Shown: positions 8,762 through 16,118 of the stretch, one piece after another
Layout of the letters: every line of letters starts with the position of its first letter
Numbering within the stretch: the stretch's first letter is position 1
Source of the DNA: an uncultured Lachnospiraceae bacterium
GTDB taxonomy: Bacteria; Bacillota; Clostridia; Lachnospirales; Lachnospiraceae
Length of the DNA stretch: 64,000 nt
Assembly (NCBI GenBank): GCA_910579275.1
Contig: CAJTTO010000003.1
Location: forward strand, 1-64,000
Direction: 5' to 3'
Notes under the pieces: model-generated
Databases searched by the model: none
Told to the model about the DNA's origin: nothing
What the model saw: the letters and a program-made list of their open reading frames with translations, nothing else
Position numbers and translations under genes: made by a program

Positions 8762-10515
8762 TAGTTGTCACCTCCATTCTGGTCAAAGTCCGCATTGCCG
8801 CCTGTCTGCGATTCATATACCTCACGGTAAATCGGACTTTCTTTTAGCAGTACATCCTGCGATGCAAACGCAGTTACAGCGCCATTATCCATGACAATGA
8901 TTCGATCGGCATTTTGAACGCTGCTTACTCTCTGTGCAATAATCAGCTTTGTCGTATCCGGAATCTCCTCCGCAAACGCCTTTCTGATTTTTGCGTCAGT
9001 AGCTGTGTCCACCGCACTGGTGCTGTCATCGAGAATTAATATTTTGGGCTTTTTCAGCAGCGCCCTTGCAATGCACAGCCTCTGTTTCTGTCCCCCCGAA
9101 ACATTCGCACCGCCCTGTTCTATATGAGTATTGTATTTGTCCGGCATTTTTTGTATGAACTCATCTGCACAGGCAAGTCTGCATGCCCTGATGCATTCCT
9201 CCTCAGAAGCCTCCTTATTGCCCCAGCGGAGATTTTCAAGTATCGTGCCGCTGAATAATACATTTTTCTGCAGCACAACCGCCACCTGATTTCGCAGTGC
9301 TTCCATATCGTACCTTCGCACGTCAAGACCGCCTACCAGAAGCTCCCCCGACGTGACGTCATACAGACGGCTGATGAGGTTGACAAGGCTTGACTTTGCG
9401 CTGCCTGTACCGCCGATGATGCCGATTGTCTCGCCCGATTTAATGTCCAGATTAATATTATTCAAAACCGGCTTGCCATCCTTGTTGTAGGCAAAAGAGA
9501 CATTTTGGAATACTATGCTTCCGTCCCTGACATGTTCCACAGGGTTCTCTGGATTGCTCAGATCTGTCTTTTCTGTCAGAACCTCGGCAATACGCTTTGC
9601 GCTCGCATAGCTCATGGACAGCATCACGATAATCATGGAAACCATCATCAAGCTCATCAGGATATTCATACAGTATGCCAGCAGGCTCATCATCTCGCCT
9701 GTCGTAAGTCCCCCTGCAACAATTGTCTTTGCCCCAAGCCATGAAATCAGCAGGATGCAGCTGTACACGGTTACCTGCATAAGCGGCATATTGATGACGA
9801 CAAGTTTCTCCGCTTTTAGGAACATATTGTAAATGTTTTGATTTGCCTTTGCAAACTTATCCTTTTCGTAATCTTCACGCACATACGCCTTTACAACACG
9901 TATCGCTGATACGTTCTCCTGAACACTTGCGTTCAAATCGTCGTATTTTTCAAACACCTGTCTGAAATATCTGTTTGCCCGCGGAAGAATAAACGCAATG
10001 CAGACGGACAGGAATATCACGGCGACAAGATAAATACTCGCCAGTCTTGCGTTAATCGAAAATGCCATAACCATGGCAGTAATCATGGACGCCGGCGCTC
10101 TCATCGCCATACGCAGAATCATCTGGTAGGAGTTCTGCATGTTGGTCACATCTGTTGTCAGCCTTGTTATCAGGCTTGATGTGGAGTACTTGTCAATATT
10201 TGAAAATGAAAACGTCTGAATATTTTCGTACATTGCCTTCCTGAGGTTGCGTGCAAAGCCTGTGGAAGCCCTCGCTCCGAACTTTGCCCCCATAAGTCCT
10301 GCCCACAGCCCGATTAGCGCCATTACGATCATAATTCCGCCGACTTTATAAATGTGGTTCAGGTCTCCCGCATCGACACCATCATCAATAATGGATGCCA
10401 TCAACAGTGGGATAATCATTTCCATGATAACCTCTAAAATCATGAAAACAGGCGTAAGGATGGAATCTTTTTTAAATTCCTTAATTTGCGCGCCCAATAC
10501 TTTTAGCATAATCAT
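8761..10515 (-). CDS. ABC exporter half-transporter (degenerate ATPase site partner)
   Basis: A 584-residue ABC exporter: six membrane helices within about residues 15-310, then the ATPase with Walker A GGTGSAKSS, signature VSGGQKQR and Walker B ILDDSTSAVD. The residue after the Walker B Asp is Asp instead of the catalytic Glu, which is the usual mark of the degenerate site in heterodimeric exporters. The partner encoded immediately downstream has the intact site. Upstream lies a MarR-family gene (10560) whose product plausibly controls the pair. Confidence 0.88.
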   Translation of the reverse strand: MIMLKVLGAQIKEFKKDSILTPVFMILEVIMEMIIPLLMASIIDDGVDAGDLNHIYKVGGIMIVMALIGLWAGLMGAKFGARASTGFARNLRKAMYENIQTFSFSNIDKYSTSSLITRLTTDVTNMQNSYQMILRMAMRAPASMITAMVMAFSINARLASIYLVAVIFLSVCIAFILPRANRYFRQVFEKYDDLNASVQENVSAIRVVKAYVREDYEKDKFAKANQNIYNMFLKAEKLVVINMPLMQVTVYSCILLISWLGAKTIVAGGLTTGEMMSLLAYCMNILMSLMMVSMIIVMLSMSYASAKRIAEVLTEKTDLSNPENPVEHVRDGSIVFQNVSFAYNKDGKPVLNNINLDIKSGETIGIIGGTGSAKSSLVNLISRLYDVTSGELLVGGLDVRRYDMEALRNQVAVVLQKNVLFSGTILENLRWGNKEASEEECIRACRLACADEFIQKMPDKYNTHIEQGGANVSGGQKQRLCIARALLKKPKILILDDSTSAVDTATDAKIRKAFAEEIPDTTKLIIAQRVSSVQNADRIIVMDNGAVTAFASQDVLLKESPIYREVYESQTGGNADFDQNGGDN

Positions 10516-10559
10516 CTTCCTTTCCTGTAATACTTTAATTGATGCATGACCGCAGTTCG

Positions 10560-11003
10560 TTACTGCCCCATATTTTGCAGCAGCTTTTCCGCAACTTCAA
10601 GGAAAACGGCAAGCTCCTTTTCCCCTATGCCTTCGGTCAGGCTTTTCTCCATATTGTCAATCATGGATTTTGTCCTCTCCGCGGTTTCCATTCCCTGCTG
10701 CGTGAGGACAATCTTTTTTAATCTGGCATCTCCCGCTACTGCTTCCCTTCTGATATACCCTTTCTTTTCCATGAGCTGTAAAATCGTTGTCACAGTAGAC
10801 CGCCGGATACTGAATTCCGACTCAATTGTTTTCTGATAAATCTCCCGATTCTGATTGTGATGCAGATAGCCCATTATCCAGCCATGCATCAGTGTCACTT
10901 CGTCAAGCCCTGCCTCTGTCCCGCTGTTTAAGAACATTTTTCTAAAGGCACCGTTCAGCTCCTTTATAATATGCCCGACCTGCCTGCCATCAGCTTCGTC
11001 AAG
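10560..11003 (-). CDS. MarR family transcriptional regulator, start codon unclear
   Basis: The frame encodes a MarR-type winged-helix protein: the first dimer helix begins at GHIIKELNGAFRKMF, the recognition region is FSIRRSTVTTILQLMEKKGYI, and the wing has RREAVAGDARLKKI. The frame is open up to 11162 with ATGs at 11162 and 11102, but a good promoter (11101-11129) places the transcript start downstream of both. The only well-placed RBS, AGGAG (11011-11015), is 7 bases before a CTT codon at 11003-11001, where an ATG would be expected. Either a rare start is used or the start codon has been lost. It lies 44 bases upstream of the exporter pair and probably represses it. Confidence 0.72.
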   Translation of the reverse strand, partial: LDEADGRQVGHIIKELNGAFRKMFLNSGTEAGLDEVTLMHGWIMGYLHHNQNREIYQKTIESEFSIRRSTVTTILQLMEKKGYIRREAVAGDARLKKIVLTQQGMETAERTKSMIDNMEKSLTEGIGEKELAVFLEVAEKLLQNMGQ

Positions 11004-11100
11004 ATTATGTCTCCTACAATTCTCCGTATCATACCCACCGCCTTTCCATAGCCAATAAAGAATATTAGTTTGTTCGCCTTTGAACTGTTCGTGTCCTAAC

Positions 11101-11129
11101 ATTCTATTCCATACCCCCAAAATAGTCAA
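11101..11129 (-). promoter_or_regulatory. Promoter of the marR-exporter operon
   Basis: TTGACT (11129-11124), a 17-base spacer and TAGAAT (11106-11101) on the minus strand. Just downstream (about 11070-11095) the sequence has imperfect dyads of GAAC and GTTC that could be a MarR operator; that part is a guess. Confidence 0.6.
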
Positions 11130-11169
11130 CCCATTTTTTGTGAATTCACAAATTTTACACATTTTAAAC

Positions 11170-11312
11170 GTTACAATTCACACCCACGCCAGTTTTTATC
11201 GGCATACAAGCGATTGAGGTGTGAATTATAACAGATTTTGCACACAAAATGCTAAAGGGCAAGCATTTTGGCGCATGATTCCCACTACTTTGGTGGACGT
11301 CTGAACAGTAAC
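11170..11312 (-). repeat. Family A small repeat element, copy 2 (inverted relative to copy 1)
   Basis: The reverse complement of 6632-6774 over the full 143 bp with about 7 substitutions. It is flanked by TTTTAAAC (11162-11169) and TTTTGAAC (11313-11320), an 8-bp direct repeat with one mismatch, consistent with target-site duplication. With copy 1 it brackets the MarR/ABC exporter genes as inverted repeats about 4.4 kb apart. Confidence 0.85.
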
Positions 11313-11342
11313 TTTTGAACAGCCTTTTCTATACAGTCATAC

Positions 11343-11386
11343 AGGGCGGTTAAATGATGAGGTTCATTCATCATTTAACCGCCCTA
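11343..11386. other. Long stem-loop after the ABC-F gene
   Basis: AGGGCGGTTAAATGATGA pairs with TCATCATTTAACCGCCCT in a stem of about 17-18 bp. It has no T run on the minus strand, but on the plus strand a T run follows at 11395-11400. It was probably the native 3' structure of the ABC-F gene before the family B element inserted between them. Confidence 0.6.
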
Positions 11387-11401
11387 TTCTGCAATTTTTT
11401 C

Positions 11402-11537
11402 GTAAAATTCAGCCTAGGACTTTGCATTTACTGCATAGTCCGTGAAATAGCATAGTGGCAGAGATGCATCAAGCTACCACGAAGTGGTTTTGCATGGCTT
11501 GATGCCCGTAACAGGAAGCCGAAGGCTGAACTGTTAC
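11402..11537 (+). mobile_element. Family B MITE-like element, copy 1
   Basis: A 136-bp element with ends GTAAAATTCAGCC and GGCTGAACTGTTAC and internal hairpins (GGACTTTGCA..TGCATAGTCC; GCATCAAGC..GCTTGATGC; CCACGAAGTGG). It is flanked by a perfect 8-bp direct repeat ATTTTTTC (11394-11401 and 11538-11545). Two further copies lie at 48437 and 51033. Its right end supplies the last Met and the stop codon of the ABC-F gene. Confidence 0.88.
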
Positions 11538-13369
11538 ATTTTTTCTGCCAGTTCCTGTAAATACATCCAACGTTCCATTTTTTCCTCAAGAAGAAGCTCG
11601 GTCTTTTCCTTCTCTTTTGCAAGCTCATTTAGTTTCACAAAATCTCTTGCATTCTCTGTCATATCACTTTCTATTTTTTTTATTTTTTCTTCAAGCGCTG
11701 CAATTTCTGCGTCAATTGTCTCATACTCTTTCTGTTCTTTGTAAGAGAACCTTTGTTTTTCCTGACGGTTTTTTATCTTTTTCAAGCTTGTGTCATCTGC
11801 AGCGTCCTTCGCGGCAGACTTGGAAGCTGTTTCCGCCTTTACACTGCCGACACTATCTGCCAGCACTTTTGCCTGATAGTCTGTAAATCCGCCCTCGTAC
11901 TGCCTGATGGCTCCATCCTGAAAGGCAAAAATGCGGCGCACAACTCGGTCGAGAAAATATCGGTCATGGGAAACGACAATCACAATGCCATCAAAATGGT
12001 CAAGATAATCTTCCAAAACGGTAAGCGTCTGTATGTCCAAATCATTCGTCGGCTCATCAAGAATGAGCACATTGGGCGCTTCCATAAGCACGCGCAGAAG
12101 GTTCAGCCTGCGCCTTTCCCCGCCGGAAAGCTTTCCCAATTGCCCATACTGCTTTTCCGGCGGAAACAAAAAACGGTCAAGCATGACGGACGCCGAGACG
12201 GAACCGTCCACAGTCTGCACGTACTCCGCAGTGTTCCTGATATAATCAATGACACGCATGTCAGGTTTCATGTACGCAAGTCCCGCACTTTCGTCATTTC
12301 TGATCTCCTGTGCATAATATCCAATCTTGATTGTCTGCCCTGTTACCACCTCTCCCGAATCCGGCTGTTCCATTCCGCATATGAGTTTCATCAGTGTTGA
12401 TTTTCCGCACCCATTTTCACCGATAAACCCTATCCGGTCATTCTTTAAAAAGATATAGCTGAAATCAGCAATCAAATTCTTTTCGCCATATCCTTTTGTG
12501 ATATGCCGCAGCTCCACTGTGCTTTTCCCCATACGCGTGGACACCGAACTTAATTCAAGCTGCGCGTCCTGCTGCGGTCCTCTCTGGGAAGCCAGTGCCT
12601 CATAGCGCTGTATATGCGCCTTCTGCTTTGTACTTCTGGCGCGCGCGCCGCGTTTCATCCATTCGATTTCCACGCGCAGTATACTCTGCCGTTTGCGCTC
12701 TGTGGCAAGCTCCATGTCTTCACGCTGCGCCTTCAGCTCCAGAAAACCCGAATAATTCGTCTGGTAACTGTATGTCTTTCCCTTATCTATTTCCACGATT
12801 CTGTTGGACACACTGTCAAGAAAATACCGGTCATGAGTCACCATGACGAGTGCTCCCCTGTAGTTTTTCAGGTAATCCTCCAGCCAGTCTGCCATAGCGG
12901 AATCCAGATGGTTTGTCGGCTCATCAAGCACCAGTATATCTGCTGTGGACAGCAATGTATTGGCAAGCGCGATTCTCTTGCGCTGTCCACCCGACATCTG
13001 TTCCACTTTCTGCCCGTATTCACAGATACCAAGTTTTTGCAGCATCGTCTTTGCATCACTCTCCAATGACCACTCATTGTCATGTGTGCGGTTTCCGTCC
13101 ATAACAGCCTCAAGTACGGAAGCGCCCTCCTGAAACACGGGAATCTGGGGAAGATAACGGATTACCGCGTGGTTTGCCCTTGTGATTGTTCCCTCGTCCG
13201 GTTCCTCAGCGCCAATCAGCATTTTCAGCAAAGTCGTTTTTCCAGTCCCATTGATGCCTATGATTCCTATTTTTTCCTGTTCGTCCACCGTAAAGGATGC
13301 ATTGTTAAAAAGGGGCGTATCGGTATAATATTTGGTAATATTTTCTATATTTATCAGGTTCACTTGCAA
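11534..13369 (-). CDS. ABC-F family ATPase (Uup/EttA-like)
   Basis: A 611-residue soluble protein with two ABC ATPase domains and no membrane segment. Walker A motifs are GINGTGKTT (near residue 40) and GENGCGKST (near 320), signatures MSGGQRKR and LSGGERRR, each followed by LDEPTNHLD or LDEPTNDLD. The two are joined by a charged linker rich in Arg/Lys, and a coiled coil closes the C-terminus (ETIDAEIAALEEKIKKIE). ABC-F proteins act on the ribosome, as translation factors or in antibiotic protection. The terminal Met and TAA come from an inserted family B element; joining the flanks across the duplication would give an end two residues longer (..AEKIAE). It follows greA by 19 bases. Confidence 0.9.
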   Translation of the reverse strand: MQVNLINIENITKYYTDTPLFNNASFTVDEQEKIGIIGINGTGKTTLLKMLIGAEEPDEGTITRANHAVIRYLPQIPVFQEGASVLEAVMDGNRTHDNEWSLESDAKTMLQKLGICEYGQKVEQMSGGQRKRIALANTLLSTADILVLDEPTNHLDSAMADWLEDYLKNYRGALVMVTHDRYFLDSVSNRIVEIDKGKTYSYQTNYSGFLELKAQREDMELATERKRQSILRVEIEWMKRGARARSTKQKAHIQRYEALASQRGPQQDAQLELSSVSTRMGKSTVELRHITKGYGEKNLIADFSYIFLKNDRIGFIGENGCGKSTLMKLICGMEQPDSGEVVTGQTIKIGYYAQEIRNDESAGLAYMKPDMRVIDYIRNTAEYVQTVDGSVSASVMLDRFLFPPEKQYGQLGKLSGGERRRLNLLRVLMEAPNVLILDEPTNDLDIQTLTVLEDYLDHFDGIVIVVSHDRYFLDRVVRRIFAFQDGAIRQYEGGFTDYQAKVLADSVGSVKAETASKSAAKDAADDTSLKKIKNRQEKQRFSYKEQKEYETIDAEIAALEEKIKKIESDMTENARDFVKLNELAKEKEKTELLLEEKMERWMYLQELAEKM

Positions 13370-13388
13370 TGTCCTTTCCCTATCTGTT

Positions 13389-13892
13389 TTAAAATTTTCT
13401 CAGCGCAATCGAATCGTCATCCGGCGTATTGACAACCGACTTAACCACAACATCATAACCAAAGTCGCTGTTCACCTGTACGTGCACTGTGTCACCGCAC
13501 TTATGCCCGACAAGTGATTTTCCGATTGGTGATTCAATGCTGATAAGCCCCTGCAACGGATTGTTCCGCACAGTGGTTACCAGACGGTATGTCTCAACCG
13601 TTCCGTCTTCCACAAACTCCACCTCGACTGTTTTGTTCAGACCGATTTCATCCTCTTTCGTGTCATCCTCTATAATTTGTGCAGTCTTAATCATTCGCTC
13701 AAGATACCGGATACGGCTCTCATTCTGATTCTTGTATTTTTTTGCCGCGTAATACTCAAAATTCTCGCTCAGATCCCCCTGCGCCCTTGCTTCTTTGACT
13801 GCCTCCAAAGCTTCCTTGCGTATGACGAGTTTTCTGTGTTCAATTTCCTCCTCCATCTTCTTGATATCATTTCTTGTCAGTTTATCATTCAT
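13389..13892 (-). CDS. greA: Transcription elongation factor GreA/GreB family
   Basis: 167 residues. The N-terminal antiparallel coiled coil has the conserved tip ARAQGDLSENFEYYAAK (residues about 35-51), whose Asp and Glu reach the RNA polymerase active site to stimulate cleavage of backtracked RNA. The C-terminal FKBP-like domain ends with SIESPIGKSLVGHKCGD. The ATG at 13892 is set by AAGGAGG 6 bases upstream; the frame extends further but through the FNT terminator. The symbol is by family; some organisms have several Gre paralogues. Confidence 0.85.
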   Translation of the reverse strand: MNDKLTRNDIKKMEEEIEHRKLVIRKEALEAVKEARAQGDLSENFEYYAAKKYKNQNESRIRYLERMIKTAQIIEDDTKEDEIGLNKTVEVEFVEDGTVETYRLVTTVRNNPLQGLISIESPIGKSLVGHKCGDTVHVQVNSDFGYDVVVKSVVNTPDDDSIALRKF

Positions 13893-13932
13893 AAAAATCC
13901 TCCTTTTGCTGCTTTTTCCTTTCCGTGTGCAT

Positions 13933-13966
13933 AAAAGCGACAGGGCGTGTCTTCCAAACACGCCCC
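13933..13966 (-). terminator. Terminator of the FNT transporter gene
   Basis: GGGCGTGT (around 13943-13950) pairs with ACACGCCC, followed on the minus strand by CTGTCGCTTTT. It separates the FNT gene from greA, though some read-through to greA is possible since I see no separate greA promoter. Confidence 0.65.
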
Positions 13967-13981
13967 AGCAACGTTATTATA

Positions 13982-14833
13982 TTATTTCGTTTTATTGACG
14001 ATTTTACTTCTATGGATTGCGTACAGCGGCAGTGCAATAAATACCATACCGCCCAGCATGTTTCCTACCGTAACGGGTATCAGGTTTGATACAAAACCAC
14101 CTATATTCAGATTTACCGCAATTTGATCTGCGGTTATGCCATAAAGTTCCTCCGCCCTTGCAACATAATTGCCATTCATGCTTGCAAAAATACCGGCGGG
14201 AATGTAAAACATATTGGCCACACAGTGCTCCCATCCGCCAATGACAAATGCACAGATTGGAAAGAAAATCGCCCATACCTTGCCCGCAATATCCTTTGCC
14301 GCAGTAGCCATAAGCACCGCCATACACACAAGGATATTGCATAGAATCCCCGAGCATACTGCCTTAAACGGCGTGATTGTCGTTTTCCCGAAAGCCACTT
14401 TAATCGTGAACGCGCCGAGTGCCCCGTTTGTATAATCCAATAATCCGCTGCAATATACAAGCGCCGCAATAATGACAGCTCCTGCCATATTGCTGAAAAA
14501 AACAATAAGAAGTGTCTTAATCATTGCAAGCACGCTGAATTTCCTGTCAGCCACACCCGCTATCATCAGGCAGTCCCCTGTGAAAAGCTCCCCGCCGACA
14601 AAAACAATCATCATCAGCCCTACCGGGAAGATACATCCTGCAAGCGTCTTGGAAAGTCCCTGATTTGCAATATTATGTACTGCCGCGTTGCTCGATGCAC
14701 CGCCAAACGCTATAAATGCACCTGCCATTATACCAAGCAGGATACATTTTAACAAGGGAAGCTTTGCCTTGCCCTCTCCTGCCCTCATATTTGCGTCCAG
14801 CACTTGTGCCGGTGTGTTAAATGCATTATCCAT
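13982..14833 (-). CDS. Formate/nitrite transporter (FNT) family channel
   Basis: 283 residues with six predicted membrane helices. Family motifs are visible: AFIAFGGASSNAA near residues 40-52, LFTGDCLMIAGV near 100-115, CNILVCMAVLMATAAKD around 167-184 with the pore-lining region, and GGWEHCVANMFYIPAGIF around 198-215, which holds the conserved pore His. FNT channels move formate, nitrite or hydrosulphide across the membrane. The gene is monocistronic with its own promoter and terminator. Substrate within the family cannot be settled; formate is likely in a fermenting anaerobe. Confidence 0.88.
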   Translation of the reverse strand: MDNAFNTPAQVLDANMRAGEGKAKLPLLKCILLGIMAGAFIAFGGASSNAAVHNIANQGLSKTLAGCIFPVGLMMIVFVGGELFTGDCLMIAGVADRKFSVLAMIKTLLIVFFSNMAGAVIIAALVYCSGLLDYTNGALGAFTIKVAFGKTTITPFKAVCSGILCNILVCMAVLMATAAKDIAGKVWAIFFPICAFVIGGWEHCVANMFYIPAGIFASMNGNYVARAEELYGITADQIAVNLNIGGFVSNLIPVTVGNMLGGMVFIALPLYAIHRSKIVNKTK

Positions 14834-14892
14834 TTTTATGTACTCCTTTTCATTCTTTTGCAGCTGCCGTCACGCTTTTGCCTACATGTAAG

Positions 14893-14936
14893 ATTATACC
14901 GCATAAAACATATTTTGCAAATAGCTTTATTTGCAA
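14893..14936 (-). promoter_or_regulatory. FNT gene promoter with overlapping palindromic operator
   Basis: On the minus strand TTGCAA (14920-14915), a 16-base spacer and TATAAT (14898-14893). TTGCAAATA (14915-14923) and TATTTGCAA (14928-14936) form a perfect 9-bp inverted repeat that covers the -35 box, so a repressor or activator site is likely. Confidence 0.6.
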
Positions 14937-15007
14937 TTGCCGTTGTTTTTGTAACATTTTTATCATATTTCACTGATAATTTTAGTAGATGTTTTTAACC
15001 GAATCAG

Positions 15008-15036
15008 TTGAAAACGTTTTCATTATCATGTAAACT
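15008..15036 (+). promoter_or_regulatory. Promoter of the LacI-type gene with cre-like operator
   Basis: TGAAAACGTTTTCA (15009-15022) is a perfect 14-bp palindrome with a central CG, the form bound by LacI/CcpA family regulators, and it fits the Gram-positive cre consensus. It overlaps a possible -35 TTGAAA (15008-15013), with TAAACT (15031-15036) 17 bases downstream. Autoregulation by the adjacent LacI protein or CcpA control are both possible. Confidence 0.6.
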
Positions 15037-15077
15037 TATTTTTATAGAACGAATTTGTGCGAAAGAGAGTTATAACT

Positions 15078-16094
15078 ATGATAACAATAAAGGACATCGC
15101 AAACCGTCTGGGTATTGCCCCAAGTACAGTTTCCAAGGGATTAAACGACGCAAACGATATCAGCCCCGAATTAAAAAAACTGGTTCTTGACACCGCCATC
15201 GAAATGGGGTATGTCACAAAGAGAATGAAGAAGGAAACCAGAAAACGCCTGTGCATTTTTGTCGAAAACATGCAGTATGAAATGCCAGGAGATTTCGGAT
15301 TTGATATCATACTGGGATTTAAGCAGGCGGCAGTGCGTGACAACTGGGAAGTCATAATCGTTCCCATGACACCGCTATTGCAGCTGCACGATCCCTACGA
15401 CAGGTACATGGTCAAAAATAATTTCCACGGCGGATTTCTGATTGGCTTTGCCCTGAAGGATCCATGGATAACCCAGCTTGCGTCCACCACCATTCCGACT
15501 GTTCTTTTTGACAATTACATCCGTAAAAACCCAAATGTCGCCTACGTGGGAACGGACAGCTTTGAGGGCATTGATTTGGCGGTTGATCACCTAACAAAAT
15601 TAGGCCACACAAAAATTGCGCTTTTAAACGGTTCTCCTGACTCCATGGTCACGGTCAACAGATATGACGCTTATGCCAGCAGTATGCAGAGCCACGAACT
15701 GGAAATTGACGAAAAACTGGTCGCTTACGGACATTATGTGGAAGACAGCGCGAAATACCACCTTCCCACCCTTATCAAAAACGGCGCCACAGCCATATTA
15801 TGCGGCAATGACCTTCTTGCGGTTGGCGTAATCAGAGAATGTGAAAGGCTACATATCAGAATTCCGCAGGAGCTGAGTGTCGTGGGCTTTGACAACCTTC
15901 CCATTGCGGAGGAAATCTCACCTGCCCTCACCACGATTAGCCAGAACCGAATCGACCTTGGGCGCAACTCCTACGCATCGCTTTACTGGCTGATTGCAAA
16001 AGTGCCCATATCCAGATCACTGTTAAGGCCAAGCCTTATTGTACGCAGCTCCACCGGAACGCATATGGCAATGGATAAAACCAAAAACGGGTAA
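15078..16094 (+). CDS. LacI family transcriptional regulator
   Basis: 338 residues. The N-terminal helix-turn-helix and hinge are clear (MITIKDIANRLGIAPSTVSKG in the first 21 residues, then DISPELKKLVLDTAIEMGY), followed by a periplasmic-binding-protein-like sugar domain with VGTDSFEGIDLAVDHL and SVVGFDNLPIAEEISP. I chose the ATG at 15078, which aligns with the family start; a GTG at 15057 is in frame. It is divergent from the FNT gene, and no sugar genes adjoin it, so its effector is unknown. A palindrome in its own promoter suggests autoregulation. Confidence 0.88.
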   Translation: MITIKDIANRLGIAPSTVSKGLNDANDISPELKKLVLDTAIEMGYVTKRMKKETRKRLCIFVENMQYEMPGDFGFDIILGFKQAAVRDNWEVIIVPMTPLLQLHDPYDRYMVKNNFHGGFLIGFALKDPWITQLASTTIPTVLFDNYIRKNPNVAYVGTDSFEGIDLAVDHLTKLGHTKIALLNGSPDSMVTVNRYDAYASSMQSHELEIDEKLVAYGHYVEDSAKYHLPTLIKNGATAILCGNDLLAVGVIRECERLHIRIPQELSVVGFDNLPIAEEISPALTTISQNRIDLGRNSYASLYWLIAKVPISRSLLRPSLIVRSSTGTHMAMDKTKNG

Positions 16095-16112
16095 GTTTTC
16101 CTTACCCGTTTG
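16085..16112. terminator. Bidirectional terminator between the LacI gene and lysA
   Basis: AAACGGGTAAG (16085-16095) pairs with CTTACCCGTTT (16101-16111). The stem overlaps the stop codon of the LacI gene; T runs are present on both strands. Confidence 0.75.
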
Positions 16113-16118
16113 CTGTGC

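Noticed and set aside
15057..15077. Upstream GTG as start of the LacI-type regulator
   Set aside because: LacI-family proteins start a few residues before the first helix (TIKDIA); the ATG at 15078 fits and the extra seven residues do not.
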